Source of the DNA: Siccirubricoccus soli
GTDB lineage: Bacteria; Pseudomonadota; Alphaproteobacteria; Acetobacterales; Acetobacteraceae
Assembly (NCBI RefSeq): GCF_024178315.1
Contig: NZ_JAMZIK010000076.1
Coordinates: forward strand, 1 to 64,000
Reading direction: 5' to 3'
Length of the DNA stretch: 64,000 nucleotides
In this document: one piece after another, positions 49,272 to 58,676 of the stretch
How positions within the stretch are numbered: position 1 is the stretch's first letter
Layout: the number at the start of each line of letters is the position of its first letter
Made by a program: the position numbers and the translations under genes
The notes under the pieces: generated by a model
What the model saw: the letters and a program-made list of their open reading frames with translations, nothing else
Told to the model about the DNA's origin: nothing
The model's database searches: none

Positions 49272-49925
49272 ATGCAGGACCCGCCGGACCGGGAGAGGCT
49301 GACGCTGTTCGGCAGCTTCACCTCCAGTTCCAGCTTCAAGCCCATGCTGTTCCTGACGCTCGCCGGGCTGCCCTTCAGCTTCCGCACGGTGAACCTGAAG
49401 ACCGGGGCGCAGAAGCTGCCGGACTACCTGGCGGTGAACCGCTACGGGCAGGTCCCGGCGCTGCGGCACCGCGGCCTCACCATCGTCCAGTCCAATGTCA
49501 TCCTGGACTACCTCGCCCGGACGACCGGGCATTTCGAGCCGGCGCGCGAGCAGGATCGCTGGCAGGCGCGGGAATGGCTCTCCTGGGAATCGGACGCCAT
49601 CACCAATGTCGCCAAGGTGCGGCATTACAGCCGCTTCCGCGCGGTGGACCCGGCGGTGATGGCGTATTTCCGCCCCTTGGCAGAGGCGGCGCTGACCACG
49701 GTGGACCAGGCGCTGGAAGGCCGCGACTGGCTGATGGGCGAGGCGCCGAGCATCGCCGATCTCGGCTGCTGGGGGCGCATGGTGTTCATGGCGGAGGGCG
49801 GCTTCGAGATCGCCCGCTGGCCGCGGCTGGCGGCCTGGGCCGGGCGGATCCAGGCCCTGCCGGGCTATGCGCCGCCCTATGAGCTGATCCCGAAGAAGGA
49901 TACGGAGGTCGCGGGTCGCGGCTGA
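49272..49925 (+). CDS. Glutathione S-transferase family protein
   Basis: A 217-residue GST. The thioredoxin-like N-terminal domain has FGSFTSSSSFKPMLFLTLAGLPF (putative catalytic Ser in the SSSS region), the cis-Pro segment GQVPALRH, and QSNVILDYLAR, where the common ES is QS. The helical C-terminal domain includes DWLMGEAPSIADLGCWGRMVF, the N-capping motif of GSTs. It likely conjugates or reduces electrophiles with glutathione; class assignment is uncertain. The ATG at 49272 has GGGAGGA 7 nt upstream. A strong pair of hairpins follows its stop codon. Confidence 0.9.
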   Translation: MQDPPDRERLTLFGSFTSSSSFKPMLFLTLAGLPFSFRTVNLKTGAQKLPDYLAVNRYGQVPALRHRGLTIVQSNVILDYLARTTGHFEPAREQDRWQAREWLSWESDAITNVAKVRHYSRFRAVDPAVMAYFRPLAEAALTTVDQALEGRDWLMGEAPSIADLGCWGRMVFMAEGGFEIARWPRLAAWAGRIQALPGYAPPYELIPKKDTEVAGRG

Positions 49926-49938
49926 GGGTGGGGGCGAT

Positions 49939-49987
49939 ATGGGGGCTCTGCCCCCATGCCCCCGCCGGGGCCAAGGCTTGGCCCCGG
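49939..49987 (+). repeat. Dual-hairpin element / bidirectional terminator between convergent genes
   Basis: ATGGGGGC-TCT-GCCCCCAT (49939-49957) is followed by CCGGGGCCAAG/CTTGGCCCCGG (49965-49987), an 11-bp stem with a 1-nt centre, then a GAGTC tail. The order matches the dual-hairpin family with different stems. It lies between GST and the alcohol dehydrogenase gene, where it could end both transcripts. Confidence 0.65.
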
Positions 49988-50057
49988 ACCCCGCCCTGAG
50001 TCAGCGGGTTCAACCGCTGGGGCTGGACCACACACAAAGTCCGAGGCAAAGGCCCCG

Positions 50058-51224
50058 TCAGCCATAGACCCGGCGGTAGAGGGCGATGATCTCGCTGGCT
50101 TCCGGCACCCGCGGATTGTTGGCCGGGCTGCCGGAGGCGAGCGCCTGCTGCGCCATCAGCGGCAGCAGCCCCTCCCACTTCGCCGCGCCGATGCCGTATT
50201 GCGCCGGGGTCGGCACGCCGAGCTCCTGATTCAGCTCGCGCAGCTCCTCCAGCAGCTTGCTGCCGGCGACCTGGTCCGCATCGTCCCTTGTGGCGACGCC
50301 CATGGCGCGCGCCGCCTCCGCATAGCGCGGCAGCGCATGGTTCAGCCCGTATTCGGTGACGGCGGGCAGCAGCATGGCGTTGGAAAGGCCGTGCGGCACA
50401 TGGAAATGCGCGCCGATCGGCCGGCTCATCCCATGCACCAGGGCGACGGAGGAGTTGGAGAAGGCGAGCCCCGCCTGCATGGCGCCGAGCATCATCGCCT
50501 CCCGCGCCGCGGCATTGTGCGGCTGGCGATAGGCGATGCGGAGATGGCGGCCGATGAGGCGCATGGCGGAAAGCGCCAGGCTGTCCGCATGCGGGTTGGC
50601 GCGCTTGGAGACGAAGGCCTCCAGGGCATGGGTCAGGCTGTCGATGCCGGTATCCGCCGTGGTGCGCGCCGGTACGCTGTAGGTCAGCTCGTAATCGACG
50701 ATCGCCGCCAGCGGCAGGGCGCCGAGGCCGGCGATCAGCATCTTCTCATCCGTCTCGGTGTCGGTGATGACGGTGAAGCGCGTCGCCTCGCTGCCCGTGC
50801 CGGCGGTGGTGGGGATGCAGATGACCGGCACCGCCGCCTTGTCCGCGCTCGCCGGCACCTTGAAGGCGCGCATCTTGGCGCCCGGCTCCGCCGCGGCGAG
50901 GATGGCCATGGCCTTCGCCGTGTCCATCGGGCTGCCGCCGCCGAAGCCGATCAGGCAATCATAGTCGCCGGCGCGGAAGGCGGCGACGCCGGCCTCGATG
51001 ACCGTGTCGGTCGGGTCCGGCACGGTGTCGCTGAACACCGTGGGCGTGATCCCGGCCTTGGCCAGCGGCTCCAGCACCCGGTTCACGGTGCCGGAGGAGA
51101 CCATCCAGGGATCGGTGACGAGCAGCGGACGGGAAAGACCGAAGAGGCCGAGCACCTCCGCGATCTGGGCGGTGCTGCCGCCGCCGATGCGCATCAGCCG
51201 CGGCGAGACGATGGTGGCGATCAT
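50058..51224 (-). CDS. Iron-containing alcohol dehydrogenase
   Basis: A 388-residue group III alcohol dehydrogenase. NAD-binding elements are CLIGFGGGSPMDTAKAMA and CIPTTAGTGSEATRFTVI. The metal site is formed by Asp in TADTGIDSLTHALEAF and by the His residues in HGMSRPIGAHFHVPHGLSNAMLLP. It would interconvert a short-chain alcohol or hydroxy acid and its carbonyl using a divalent metal; maleylacetate reductase-like activity is less likely given the length and motifs. The ATG at 51224 has AAGGAG five bases upstream. The open extension to 51407 is rejected. It stands alone, with 242 nt of featureless GC-rich sequence upstream. Confidence 0.92.
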   Translation of the reverse strand: MIATIVSPRLMRIGGGSTAQIAEVLGLFGLSRPLLVTDPWMVSSGTVNRVLEPLAKAGITPTVFSDTVPDPTDTVIEAGVAAFRAGDYDCLIGFGGGSPMDTAKAMAILAAAEPGAKMRAFKVPASADKAAVPVICIPTTAGTGSEATRFTVITDTETDEKMLIAGLGALPLAAIVDYELTYSVPARTTADTGIDSLTHALEAFVSKRANPHADSLALSAMRLIGRHLRIAYRQPHNAAAREAMMLGAMQAGLAFSNSSVALVHGMSRPIGAHFHVPHGLSNAMLLPAVTEYGLNHALPRYAEAARAMGVATRDDADQVAGSKLLEELRELNQELGVPTPAQYGIGAAKWEGLLPLMAQQALASGSPANNPRVPEASEIIALYRRVYG

Positions 51225-51466
51225 GGCTGCTCCTTCCCCGTGCGCGTCCTGCCGAAAGGCTGCGCCGCCTTGCGGGCCTTGCAGGCCCGGCATCCCGCCC
51301 GGCAGTTCCGCATCGGCGCCAGGCAGGCTCGGCGTCCGGCAGGCGTTTCGCCGGAGGATAGGCGGGCCGCGTCGGTTCCGCCAGGGTACCCGCGGCGCGG
51401 GAGCCATCCCGCGCCCGCATCGTGCAATGCGAATTGCCGGCAGGCGCGATGCGCCGGACGCCGGGA

Positions 51467-52309
51467 TCAGGCGGTGAAGTTCAGCCCGGCAGTGAGCTCG
51501 GCAAGGGTCTTGGTGCCGTCGGCGAGGCGGATATAGCCCTCCTGTGCCGCGCGGTAGTTGCGGATGGTCAGGCTGTCATTCGTGTCATGGATCCGCAGCA
51601 CGAGGTCGTTGCCCTCCTGCGCGACCAGCAGCCGCGATTCCTCCACCCCGGCCATCAGCAGGCCGAGCGGGCCGTCGGCGGTCTCCACCGTGTCATTGCC
51701 GTCGTCAAAGCCGAAATTGACCAGCAGGCTGCCGCCGGTGGAGGTGATGCTGTCATTCCCGGTGCCGCCGCGGACCAGGGCATTGCCGTTGACGGTGATG
51801 GTGTCATCCCCCTCCCCGGTGCTGACCAGGGCGGCAAGGCCGCCCGCGGGATCGGCCGGGGCGGTCGGGTCCCCGGCCAGCACCGCATCATTCCCCTCCC
51901 CCGTGCGGACCGAGCCGAAGTAGCCGGAGGAAACGCCTGGGCCGGGATCGGCCCCGCCCTGCAGGATCGCGGCGAGACGGTTGAGGGTGGCGTCCGCCAT
52001 ATCCGGCCCACGCCGGGTGACCTCGATGGTCGGGCCGGAGCCATCGCCGCTGACCACCACCGGGCCGAGCTGAGCGGCGAGGCTCATGATCTGGTCGGCG
52101 GAGGTGGCGGTGCCCTTGGCGGCATCCAGCGCGGCGGTCAGGGAGAGCAGGAGCTGGGCCTGGGAGGAGAGGTAGAGCGTGTCCTGCCCAGCGCTGCTGT
52201 CGGTGCCGGTGCCGCCGCCCGAGCCGCCGCTGCTGCCATTGCCGCGCAGCGAGGAGAGCAGGACGCCGACATAGGCGGCGGCGCCACTGCCGGAGACGCT
52301 GGACACCAT
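51467..52309 (-). CDS. RTX-like protein with a few calcium-binding nonapeptide motifs
   Basis: A 280-residue protein without a signal peptide. The N-terminus is low complexity (GNGSSGGSGGGTGTDSS near 23-39). Residues about 135-205 contain GGxGxD-like motifs: TGEGNDAVLAGD, TGEGDDTITVNG, RGGTGNDSITSTGG and FDDGNDTVETADG, as in hemolysin-type calcium-binding proteins. The C-terminal 60 residues (LVLRIHDTNDSLTIRNYRAAQEGYI) resemble the segment next to type I secretion signals in RTX proteins. Secretion by a type I system is possible, but no HlyB/HlyD/TolC-like genes lie here. It is short for an RTX protein and may be a small secreted or surface-associated protein. Confidence 0.72.
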   Translation of the reverse strand: MVSSVSGSGAAAYVGVLLSSLRGNGSSGGSGGGTGTDSSAGQDTLYLSSQAQLLLSLTAALDAAKGTATSADQIMSLAAQLGPVVVSGDGSGPTIEVTRRGPDMADATLNRLAAILQGGADPGPGVSSGYFGSVRTGEGNDAVLAGDPTAPADPAGGLAALVSTGEGDDTITVNGNALVRGGTGNDSITSTGGSLLVNFGFDDGNDTVETADGPLGLLMAGVEESRLLVAQEGNDLVLRIHDTNDSLTIRNYRAAQEGYIRLADGTKTLAELTAGLNFTA

Positions 52310-52509
52310 CTCTTCACCATTCTGGAGGGCCTTGGACGGCGCCAGGATGGACCCGGCCGGATGAAGGCGCGGCTAAAGGCATTCCCGCAAGAGCGCTGCG
52401 CGGCTTCGTGCAGGCCCCGGATCGCTGGAACTCCGCACCGACTGCCACGACGCCCCCTCGGAAGGGCAGCAGCTACGGCACCTCTGACGGAACCGGCTGC
52501 CGCCTGGGG

Positions 52510-53658
52510 TCAGCCGCCGCGCCGGCCAGCGGCAAAGAGCGCCAGGCGTTGCGCCGCACGCGGGCTGAGCCCCCCGCCCACCGCCATATCCGCCGGCGGC
52601 AGGGTGGCGGCGAAGTGGCAGGCGGCCAGATGGCCGGGCGCCACCTCCAGCGCCGGCGGCTCCTGCTGCCGGCAGATCTCCGCCGCATGCGGGCAGCGGG
52701 TGTGGAAGCGGCAGCCGGGCGGGATGGCCATGGGGCTGGGCACGTCGCCGCCGAGCGGCGTCACCTTGCCGCGCCGGCCGGGATCGGGGTGCGGAATGGC
52801 GGCGAGCAGCGCCCGCGTATAGGGGTGGCGCGGCGCGGCGAAGAGGGCGCGCTTCTCCGCGATCTCCACGATCCGGCCGAGATACATGACGGCGACGCGA
52901 TCCGCCATGTGCTTCACCACGGCGAGGTCATGCGCGATGAAGAGATAGGCGAGGCCGAAGCGCGCCTGCAGCTCCTTCAGCAGGTTCACCACCTGGGCCT
53001 GGATGGAGACGTCGAGGGCGGAGACCGGCTCGTCGCACACCACCAGCTCCGGCTGCACCGCCAGCGCCCGGGCGATGCCGATGCGCTGGCGCTGGCCGCC
53101 ACTGAACTCATGCGGGTAGCGGTCGGCGTGATAGGCGGCGAGGCCGACCAGGCCGAGCAATTCGCGCACGCGCGCGGCACGGGTGGCGGCATTGCCGATG
53201 CCGTGCACCACCATCGGCTCGGCAATGGCGTCGCCCACCGAGAGGCGCGGGTTCAGCGAGGCATAGGGGTCCTGGAAGATGATCTGGGCTCGGCGGCGCA
53301 GGCGGCGCAGCGCGGCGCCGGAGAGGCGAGTGATGTCCTCGCCCTCGATCGCGATATGGCCCGCGCTGGGCTCGATGAGGCGCAGGACGAGGCGCGCCGT
53401 GGTGGATTTGCCGCAGCCGGATTCGCCGACCAGCGCCAGGGTCTCGCCACGGTTGAGAGTGAAGGAGACGCCATCGACGGCGCGCACCGTGCCGACCTGC
53501 CGGGCGAGGATCAGGCCGCGGCGGACGGGGTAGTGCTTGGCGAGGTCCTGCACGGCCAGGAGCGGGGCCTCGCCTACAGGCTTGGGTGCTGCCGCCTGGG
53601 CTCCGCCCTCCCCTGCCTGGCGGGAAAGCTCTGGGATGGAGGTTCCAGCATTGCTCAT
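52510..53658 (-). CDS. Opp/Dpp-type ABC importer, ATP-binding protein (OppF/DppF-like)
   Basis: A 382-residue ABC ATPase. Walker [10 protein letters not shown] (near 75-83), Q-loop [13 protein letters not shown], signature FSGGQRQR, Walker [14 protein letters not shown] and the C-terminal [15 protein letters not shown] cysteine motif are intact. A 30-residue N-terminal extension and a C-terminal tail of about 45 residues make it longer than usual. It is the last gene of the long minus-strand unit, overlapping the DppD-like gene by ATGA. It would form the ATPase pair for the importer encoded at 56-59.6 kb. Confidence 0.92.
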   Translation of the reverse strand: MSNAGTSIPELSRQAGEGGAQAAAPKPVGEAPLLAVQDLAKHYPVRRGLILARQVGTVRAVDGVSFTLNRGETLALVGESGCGKSTTARLVLRLIEPSAGHIAIEGEDITRLSGAALRRLRRRAQIIFQDPYASLNPRLSVGDAIAEPMVVHGIGNAATRAARVRELLGLVGLAAYHADRYPHEFSGGQRQRIGIARALAVQPELVVCDEPVSALDVSIQAQVVNLLKELQARFGLAYLFIAHDLAVVKHMADRVAVMYLGRIVEIAEKRALFAAPRHPYTRALLAAIPHPDPGRRGKVTPLGGDVPSPMAIPPGCRFHTRCPHAAEICRQQEPPALEVAPGHLAACHFAATLPPADMAVGGGLSPRAAQRLALFAAGRRGG

Positions 53659-54638
53659 GCCGCCACCGCCTGCTCTACCGGCGCCCGGATGCAGGCCGCG
53701 TAGTGACCTTCCGCCAGTTCATGCAGCGGCGGCATCGCCGCCTCGCAGGCCTTCACCGCGAAAGGACAGCGCGGCGCGAAGCGGCAGCCTGGCGGCAGGG
53801 CGAAGGGCGGCGGCACCGTACCCTCGATGGCCAGCAGCTTCTCCCGCTCCTCATCCAGCCGCGGGATGGAGCCGAGCAGGCCAAGGGTATAGGGGTGCTG
53901 CGGGTCCTCGAAGATCGCCCGCGCCGGCGCCTGTTCCACCACGCGGCCGGCATACATCACCGCCACCTCATCGGCCATCTCGGCCACCACGCCGAGATCA
54001 TGGGTGATGAGGATGATGCTCATCCCCGTCTCCGCCTGCAGCTCCCGCAGCAGGTCCAGGATCTGCGCCTGCACCGTCACGTCCAGCGCGGTGGTGGGCT
54101 CGTCCGCGATCAGCAGCTTCGGCCGGCAGGCCAGCGCCATGGCGATCATCACCCGCTGTCGCATGCCGCCGGAGAGCTGGTGCGGATACTCGTCCAGCCG
54201 CCGCTCCGGCGCCGGGATGCGGACGCGGCGCAGCGCCTCGATGGCGCGGTCGCGCAGGTCGCGCGCGCCCGGCTCATGCGCCTGCATCGCCTCGATGATC
54301 TGGTCGCCGATGGCGTGCACCGGGTTGAGGCTCGTCATCGGTTCCTGGAAGATCATCGCCACCTGGCCGCCGCGCACGTCGCGCATCTCGGCCGGCGAGA
54401 GGGTGAGCAGGTTCCGTCCCTCCAGCTTCACGCTGCCGGCCGCGATGCGCCCCGGCCGCGGCACCAGCCGCATGACGGAGAGTGAGAGCATGGATTTGCC
54501 GCAGCCGCTCTCCCCTACGATGCCGAGGGTGCGGCCGCGCGGCACGGCGAGGGAGACGCCATCCACCGCCGCCACCTCGCCCGAGGGGGTGCGGAAGACG
54601 GTGCGAAGGCCGTCGATGGCGAGGAGTGGCGCTTGCAT
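53655..54638 (-). CDS. Opp/Dpp-type ABC importer, ATP-binding protein (OppD/DppD-like)
   Basis: A 327-residue ABC ATPase. Walker [10 protein letters not shown] has a Met in place of the usual Ser/Thr that follows the Lys and helps bind Mg2+, a notable change. The Q-loop [12 protein letters not shown], signature LSGGMRQR, Walker [14 protein letters not shown] and C-terminal [15 protein letters not shown] are normal; the Met is in fact frequent in OppD-type ATPases, so it need not abolish activity. The gene starts at 54638 with its ATG overlapping the last base of the amidohydrolase stop codon (TGATG), and ends with ATGA overlap to the OppF-like gene. Confidence 0.9.
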   Translation of the reverse strand: MQAPLLAIDGLRTVFRTPSGEVAAVDGVSLAVPRGRTLGIVGESGCGKSMLSLSVMRLVPRPGRIAAGSVKLEGRNLLTLSPAEMRDVRGGQVAMIFQEPMTSLNPVHAIGDQIIEAMQAHEPGARDLRDRAIEALRRVRIPAPERRLDEYPHQLSGGMRQRVMIAMALACRPKLLIADEPTTALDVTVQAQILDLLRELQAETGMSIILITHDLGVVAEMADEVAVMYAGRVVEQAPARAIFEDPQHPYTLGLLGSIPRLDEEREKLLAIEGTVPPPFALPPGCRFAPRCPFAVKACEAAMPPLHELAEGHYAACIRAPVEQAVAA

Positions 54639-56070
54639 CAGGCCCAGCGGAAGGTGGAGGGGGAGATCTGCTCCGCCGTGCGGTGGTTCCAGTCCCGCTC
54701 CGGCACGCGGTCTGCGACGCGCTGCTGCGCTTCATGCAGATGCGCGGCGGCGGCGCGGTAATCCATGGTCAGCACCTCGCCATGCTCGACCACCTTGGTG
54801 CCATCCACATAGACGGCCTTCAGCGCCCGGTCGCCCGCGGCGTAGATCAGGCTGCGCAGCGGGTCGCGGGCCGGGCGCATCATCGGGTGGGTGATGTCCA
54901 CCAGCACGAAATCGGCCCGGCAGCCGGCGGCAAGCCGGCCGATATCGTCGCGGCCCAGCGCCTTCGCGCCGCCGATGGTCGCTGCCTCGAACAGCTCCGT
55001 CGTCGTCAGGCTGCGCGGGTCGGTCGCCTGGGTGCGGGCGAGATAGGCGGCGAGCCGCATCTCATCCAGCATGTTGTGCGGATAGGTGTCCGTGCCGAGG
55101 CCCATATTGACCCCATGCCGCTTGTAGCGGCCGAGATGCTTCAGGGTGATGCCGCGCCGGGCGAAGACAGTGGGGCAATGCGCCACGGTGGTGCCGGTCT
55201 CCGCCAGCACATCCAGGTCGCGCCTGGTGTGCCAGGGCGTGCTGGGATGGTCATCGAGGAAGATGCCATGGCCAATGATGCTGCGTTCCGAGAGCAGCCC
55301 CTGCTCATGCAGCCAGCCGATGGGCGTGAAGCCATGGCGGCGGGTGATCTCATGGAATTCCGAGACGGATTGCGCGGCGTGGATCTGCCAGGAGACGCCG
55401 CGGCGCCTCGCCTCGTCGAAGCTGTCCTTCAGCAGCTCGGGCGTGCAGGTATCGATCTGCGCCGGCACCACCATGCCGAAGAGGCGGCCGCTCTCATGCT
55501 GCTCGGCGCGCTCGATCAGAGTCATCGCCTCGGCGAAGGCCTTCTGGCCGGCCCCCTCGTCCCATTCATACTCCACCACATGGCCGTTCTTCGTGAACCA
55601 GCGGGCGGAGCGGAACATCGGCGCGATGCAGACGCGCATGCCGCTCTCGCCCAGCAGGTCCAGCCAGCCGGGATGCGCCATGGAGAGGTCGGCGACGGTG
55701 GTGACACCGGAGAGCAGCAGCTCGCTCAGCGCGACGCGCACGCAGCTCGGCACTGCCTCCGCATCGCGCGGAAGATGGGCAGGTATTCGTAGAGGGAGGA
55801 GTTGTAGAGGCCGGGCGTGCCCACCTCATCGGTGAACCCCTTGTTCATGGGCTCGCTGGAGGGATGGGAATGAATGTTGACCAGCCCGGGCATGACCATG
55901 AGACCGCGCCCGGAAATGGTCTCGTCAGCCTTCCCGGCATAGGCGCCGCCGATATGCAGCAGCTGCCCGCCCTCGAAGGCGATGTCCACATCCGTGGCAT
56001 AGACATGCTGCTTCGCGGCGGCGTCCCAGAGGATGGCGACCTCGGCGCCCTTGATCAGCGTGATGCTCAT
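54638..56070 (-). pseudogene. Amidohydrolase family gene (TrzN/AtzA-like), frameshifted
   Basis: Two frames together encode one amidohydrolase of about 478 residues. The first part starts at 56070 (MSITLIKGAEVAILWD) with the metal motif HSHP in MVMPGLVNIHSHPSSEP and runs to IFRAM, where it goes out of frame and stops near 55726. The second frame resumes with DAEAVPSCVRVALSELLLSGVTT and continues to 54638, with the catalytic IHAAQSVSEFHE, IIGHGIFLDDH and GLGTDTYPHNMLDEM. The join is at about 55755-55765, where one base (probably a G in a GCGCG run) seems missing. Either this is a true inactivating mutation or a sequencing error. The family hydrolyses amino-s-triazines, cytosine, guanine or similar rings. 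The gene lies inside the importer unit. Confidence 0.85.
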
Positions 56071-56129
56071 TCCCATCCCCTGTTGCCGTTGCCGGCCGGG
56101 ACGCAGTCGCCCCGGCCGGTGCCGTGCCG

Positions 56130-57710
56130 CTAGCGCGTCAGCCGGATGTCCAGCCCCTTGTACAGCGCGACGCCATAGATGCCATGCGCCCGCACGCCTT
56201 CCGTGCGCTGCGAGGCCGCCACCCAGATCTGCTCCCGCGCCAGCGGCAGCCAGACATTGTTCTCCGCCACGATGCGCTGCGCCTGCGCGATCGCCGCCGC
56301 ACGCGCCGCCGGGTCCAGCGCCACCTTGGCCTGGGTCAGCGCCTCATCCGTCGCCGGGTCGTTCCAGTTCATCCGGTTCGGCGTCGGGCGGTTGCGGCTG
56401 TCGAAGTAGAGCGAGAAGGCGTCCGTCGCCGTCACATAGGGATAGGACATGGTGAAGGCGTCGAATTCCTGCGTCGCCAGCTTGCCCCAGCCCACCGTCG
56501 CGTCCCAGAGCTGGATGCGCATCTCGATGCCGATCCGGCGAAGGTCAGCCTGGATGGCTTCCAGATATTGGCGCGAGGTCTGGGTGTTGATGGCATAGGT
56601 GAGGAAGCTGGCGCGCTGGCCACCCTTCACCCGCACATTGTCCGGCCCCATGCGCCAGCCGGCCTCGTCCAGCGTGCGCCGCGCCGCCTCGGGGTCGTAG
56701 CCCGGCACCAGCTTCGCCGCCTCCGCATCATAGCCCGCGGTGTTGGGGTTGAGATAGGAGGTCGCGGGCTGCGCCGTGCCGAACCACACCGCCTGCACGA
56801 TGGCGCTGCGGTTGACCGCCTGGTTGATGGCGCGGCGGATCGCCGGGTCGCTCACCACCGGCTTGTCCACCTTGAAGCCCAGGAAGTAGTCCCAGAAGTA
56901 GTTCTCCTGGGTGGACATGCGCACCGTCGGCACGTTGCGGAGCTGGTTGATGGCGACGTTCGGGATGTACTGCGTGGCGTCCGCCTGGCCGGTCTGCAAC
57001 GCGGCGAGGCGGGTCTGGCTTTCCGGCACCACGCGCCAGATCACCCGCTCCACCTGCGGGCTCGGGTTGCGGTAGATGGGCGGGCCCCAGCGGTAATTCG
57101 GGTGGCGCTGCAGGACAAGTTCCTGCCGCGGCGTCCAGCTCACCCAGCAATAGGGCCCGGTGCCGTTGAAGCCCTGCACGCCGAAATTCTGGCCGAGCTT
57201 CTCGACCGTTGCCTGGTCCACGATGGAGGCGAAGAACAGGGAGAGCTGGTAGAGCAGCTCGCCATAGGGCTCCGTCAGCTCATACTCCACCGTGTAGTCG
57301 TCCTTGGCCCGCACCTCCTTCACCGGGCCGGCGCGCCAGCGCACCGGGCTGCGGGTGGCGGGGTCCAGCCAGCGATTGATGGTGTAGACCACATCGCGGG
57401 CGGTGAAGGGCTTGCCGTCGCAGAAGGTGACGTCGCGGCGGAGATGAAAAGTGTAGAGCCGGCCATCCTCCGAGACATCCCAGCGCTCGGCGAGGCCGGG
57501 CCGCACGGTCTTCATGTCCCAGTCGAGCGAGACGAGGGTGTCGCTCATCATGTAGAGGCTCTCGCCGGCAGAACGCGCGGTGGAGCGCGGCGGGTCATAA
57601 TTGTCGGCGTCGATCTCGCGCAGCACCACCAGCGTGTTCCGCGGCGCGGGCTGCGCATGCGCGGTGCCGGCCGCCAGGGCCAGCAGCGCGGCGTAAGCAA
57701 GCTTTCTCAT
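56130..57710 (-). CDS. ABC importer substrate-binding protein, peptide/nickel family (SBP_bac_5)
   Basis: A 526-residue periplasmic receptor. The signal peptide is MRKLAYAALLALAAGTAHAQ. The family pattern follows: RPGLAERWDVSEDGRLYTFHLRRDVTFCDGKPFTARDVVYTI, then NGTGPYCWVSWTPRQELVLQRHPNYRWG and AIRRAINQAVNRSAIV. The usual HDG of the family is CDG here. It would feed the adjacent permeases. The ATG at 57710 has GGAGG six bases upstream; the extension to 57791 translates a dual-hairpin element and is rejected. It lies between the permease genes and the frameshifted amidohydrolase. Confidence 0.9.
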   Translation of the reverse strand: MRKLAYAALLALAAGTAHAQPAPRNTLVVLREIDADNYDPPRSTARSAGESLYMMSDTLVSLDWDMKTVRPGLAERWDVSEDGRLYTFHLRRDVTFCDGKPFTARDVVYTINRWLDPATRSPVRWRAGPVKEVRAKDDYTVEYELTEPYGELLYQLSLFFASIVDQATVEKLGQNFGVQGFNGTGPYCWVSWTPRQELVLQRHPNYRWGPPIYRNPSPQVERVIWRVVPESQTRLAALQTGQADATQYIPNVAINQLRNVPTVRMSTQENYFWDYFLGFKVDKPVVSDPAIRRAINQAVNRSAIVQAVWFGTAQPATSYLNPNTAGYDAEAAKLVPGYDPEAARRTLDEAGWRMGPDNVRVKGGQRASFLTYAINTQTSRQYLEAIQADLRRIGIEMRIQLWDATVGWGKLATQEFDAFTMSYPYVTATDAFSLYFDSRNRPTPNRMNWNDPATDEALTQAKVALDPAARAAAIAQAQRIVAENNVWLPLAREQIWVAASQRTEGVRAHGIYGVALYKGLDIRLTR

Positions 57711-57727
57711 CCCCAACCTCCCGACAG

Positions 57728-57794
57728 GCGAGAGGGGCGCCGCCCCTCTCGCGCTCACCCCGCCAAGGGCCGAAGGGCCCTTGGAACCCATGAG
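57728..57794 (+). repeat. Dual-hairpin intergenic element with compensatory stem change
   Basis: Stem 1 pairs GCGAGAGGGGC (57728-57738) with GCCCCTCTCGC (57742-57752). Stem 2 is CCAAGGGCC-GAAG-GGCCCTTGG (57763-57784), where both arms differ from the usual CCAAAGGCC/GGCCTTTGG but still pair. The tail CCCATGAGT ends next to the permease stop codon at 57795. Confidence 0.75.
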
Positions 57795-58676
57795 TCAGAC
57801 GCGCAGGCGTGGGTCCAGCGCATCGCGCAACGCGTCGCCCAGCACATTGAAGGCCAGCACCACGAAGAAGATCAGTACGCAGGGAATCACCGCGATATGC
57901 GGTGCGAAGAACAGGAAATTGCGGCCCTCGCTGGCCATGGCGCCGAGCTCCGCCGTAGGCGGCTGCGCCCCTAGGCCAAGAAAGCTCAGCGCCGAACCCA
58001 GCAGGATCACCTGGCCGAAGCGCAAGGTGGCGAAGACGAAGATAGCGCTCAGGCAGTTGGGGGCCAGGTGACGCCAGATCAGGCGCGCATCGCTCATGCC
58101 GATGGCGCGCGCCGCCTCGATATAGTCCAGCCGCATCACCACCAGCGCGCTGCCGCGGACGATGCGGGCCATCAGCGGCACGGTGGAGATGGACAGCGCC
58201 AGCACCACGGAGAAGATGCCGGGGCCGAAGATGGCGGCGATGGCCAGCCCCACCAGGATGGCGGGGAAGGACAGCATCATGTCCATCAGCCGCATGATCG
58301 GCCCGTCCAGCCAGCGCTGGTAGAAGGCGGCGAGGAAGCCGAGCAGCGCCCCCGCCGCGCCGCCCGCGCCCGTCGCCACCACGCCCATCAGCAGCGAGAC
58401 GCGCAAGCCGTAGAGCAGCCGGGTGATCATGTCCCGCCCCTGGGAATCCGCCCCCAGCGGCAGGCCGGGTGAGCCCGGCGGCTGCATGCTGCGGGCCAGA
58501 TCGTTGTCGAAGGGGTCGCTCGGCGCCAGCACCGGCGCCAGCACCGCGACGGCGATAACCAGCACCACGAAGGCCAGCGCCAGCGCCGCCGCCGGGTCCT
58601 TCAGCAGCCGCGCCAGCAGCCCGGCCCGCTTCGGCGGCACCGCCTCCGCCGTGTTCGGCACGGTGGTCGCGCTCAT
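57795..58676 (-). CDS. Opp/Dpp-type ABC importer permease (DppC-like)
   Basis: A 293-residue permease with a Thr/Ala-rich start, a first membrane helix at about 29-51, the family motif PLGADSQGRDMITRLLYGLR and five more hydrophobic segments. The coupling loop is RLDYIEAARAIGMSDARLIWRHLAPN. It ends FNVLGDALRDALDPRLRV. The ATG at 58676 overlaps the DppB-like gene's stop codon (ATGA). The much longer frame up to 59999 reads that gene in another frame. With DppB it forms the channel of the importer whose receptor and ATPases follow downstream. Confidence 0.92.
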   Translation of the reverse strand: MSATTVPNTAEAVPPKRAGLLARLLKDPAAALALAFVVLVIAVAVLAPVLAPSDPFDNDLARSMQPPGSPGLPLGADSQGRDMITRLLYGLRVSLLMGVVATGAGGAAGALLGFLAAFYQRWLDGPIMRLMDMMLSFPAILVGLAIAAIFGPGIFSVVLALSISTVPLMARIVRGSALVVMRLDYIEAARAIGMSDARLIWRHLAPNCLSAIFVFATLRFGQVILLGSALSFLGLGAQPPTAELGAMASEGRNFLFFAPHIAVIPCVLIFFVVLAFNVLGDALRDALDPRLRV

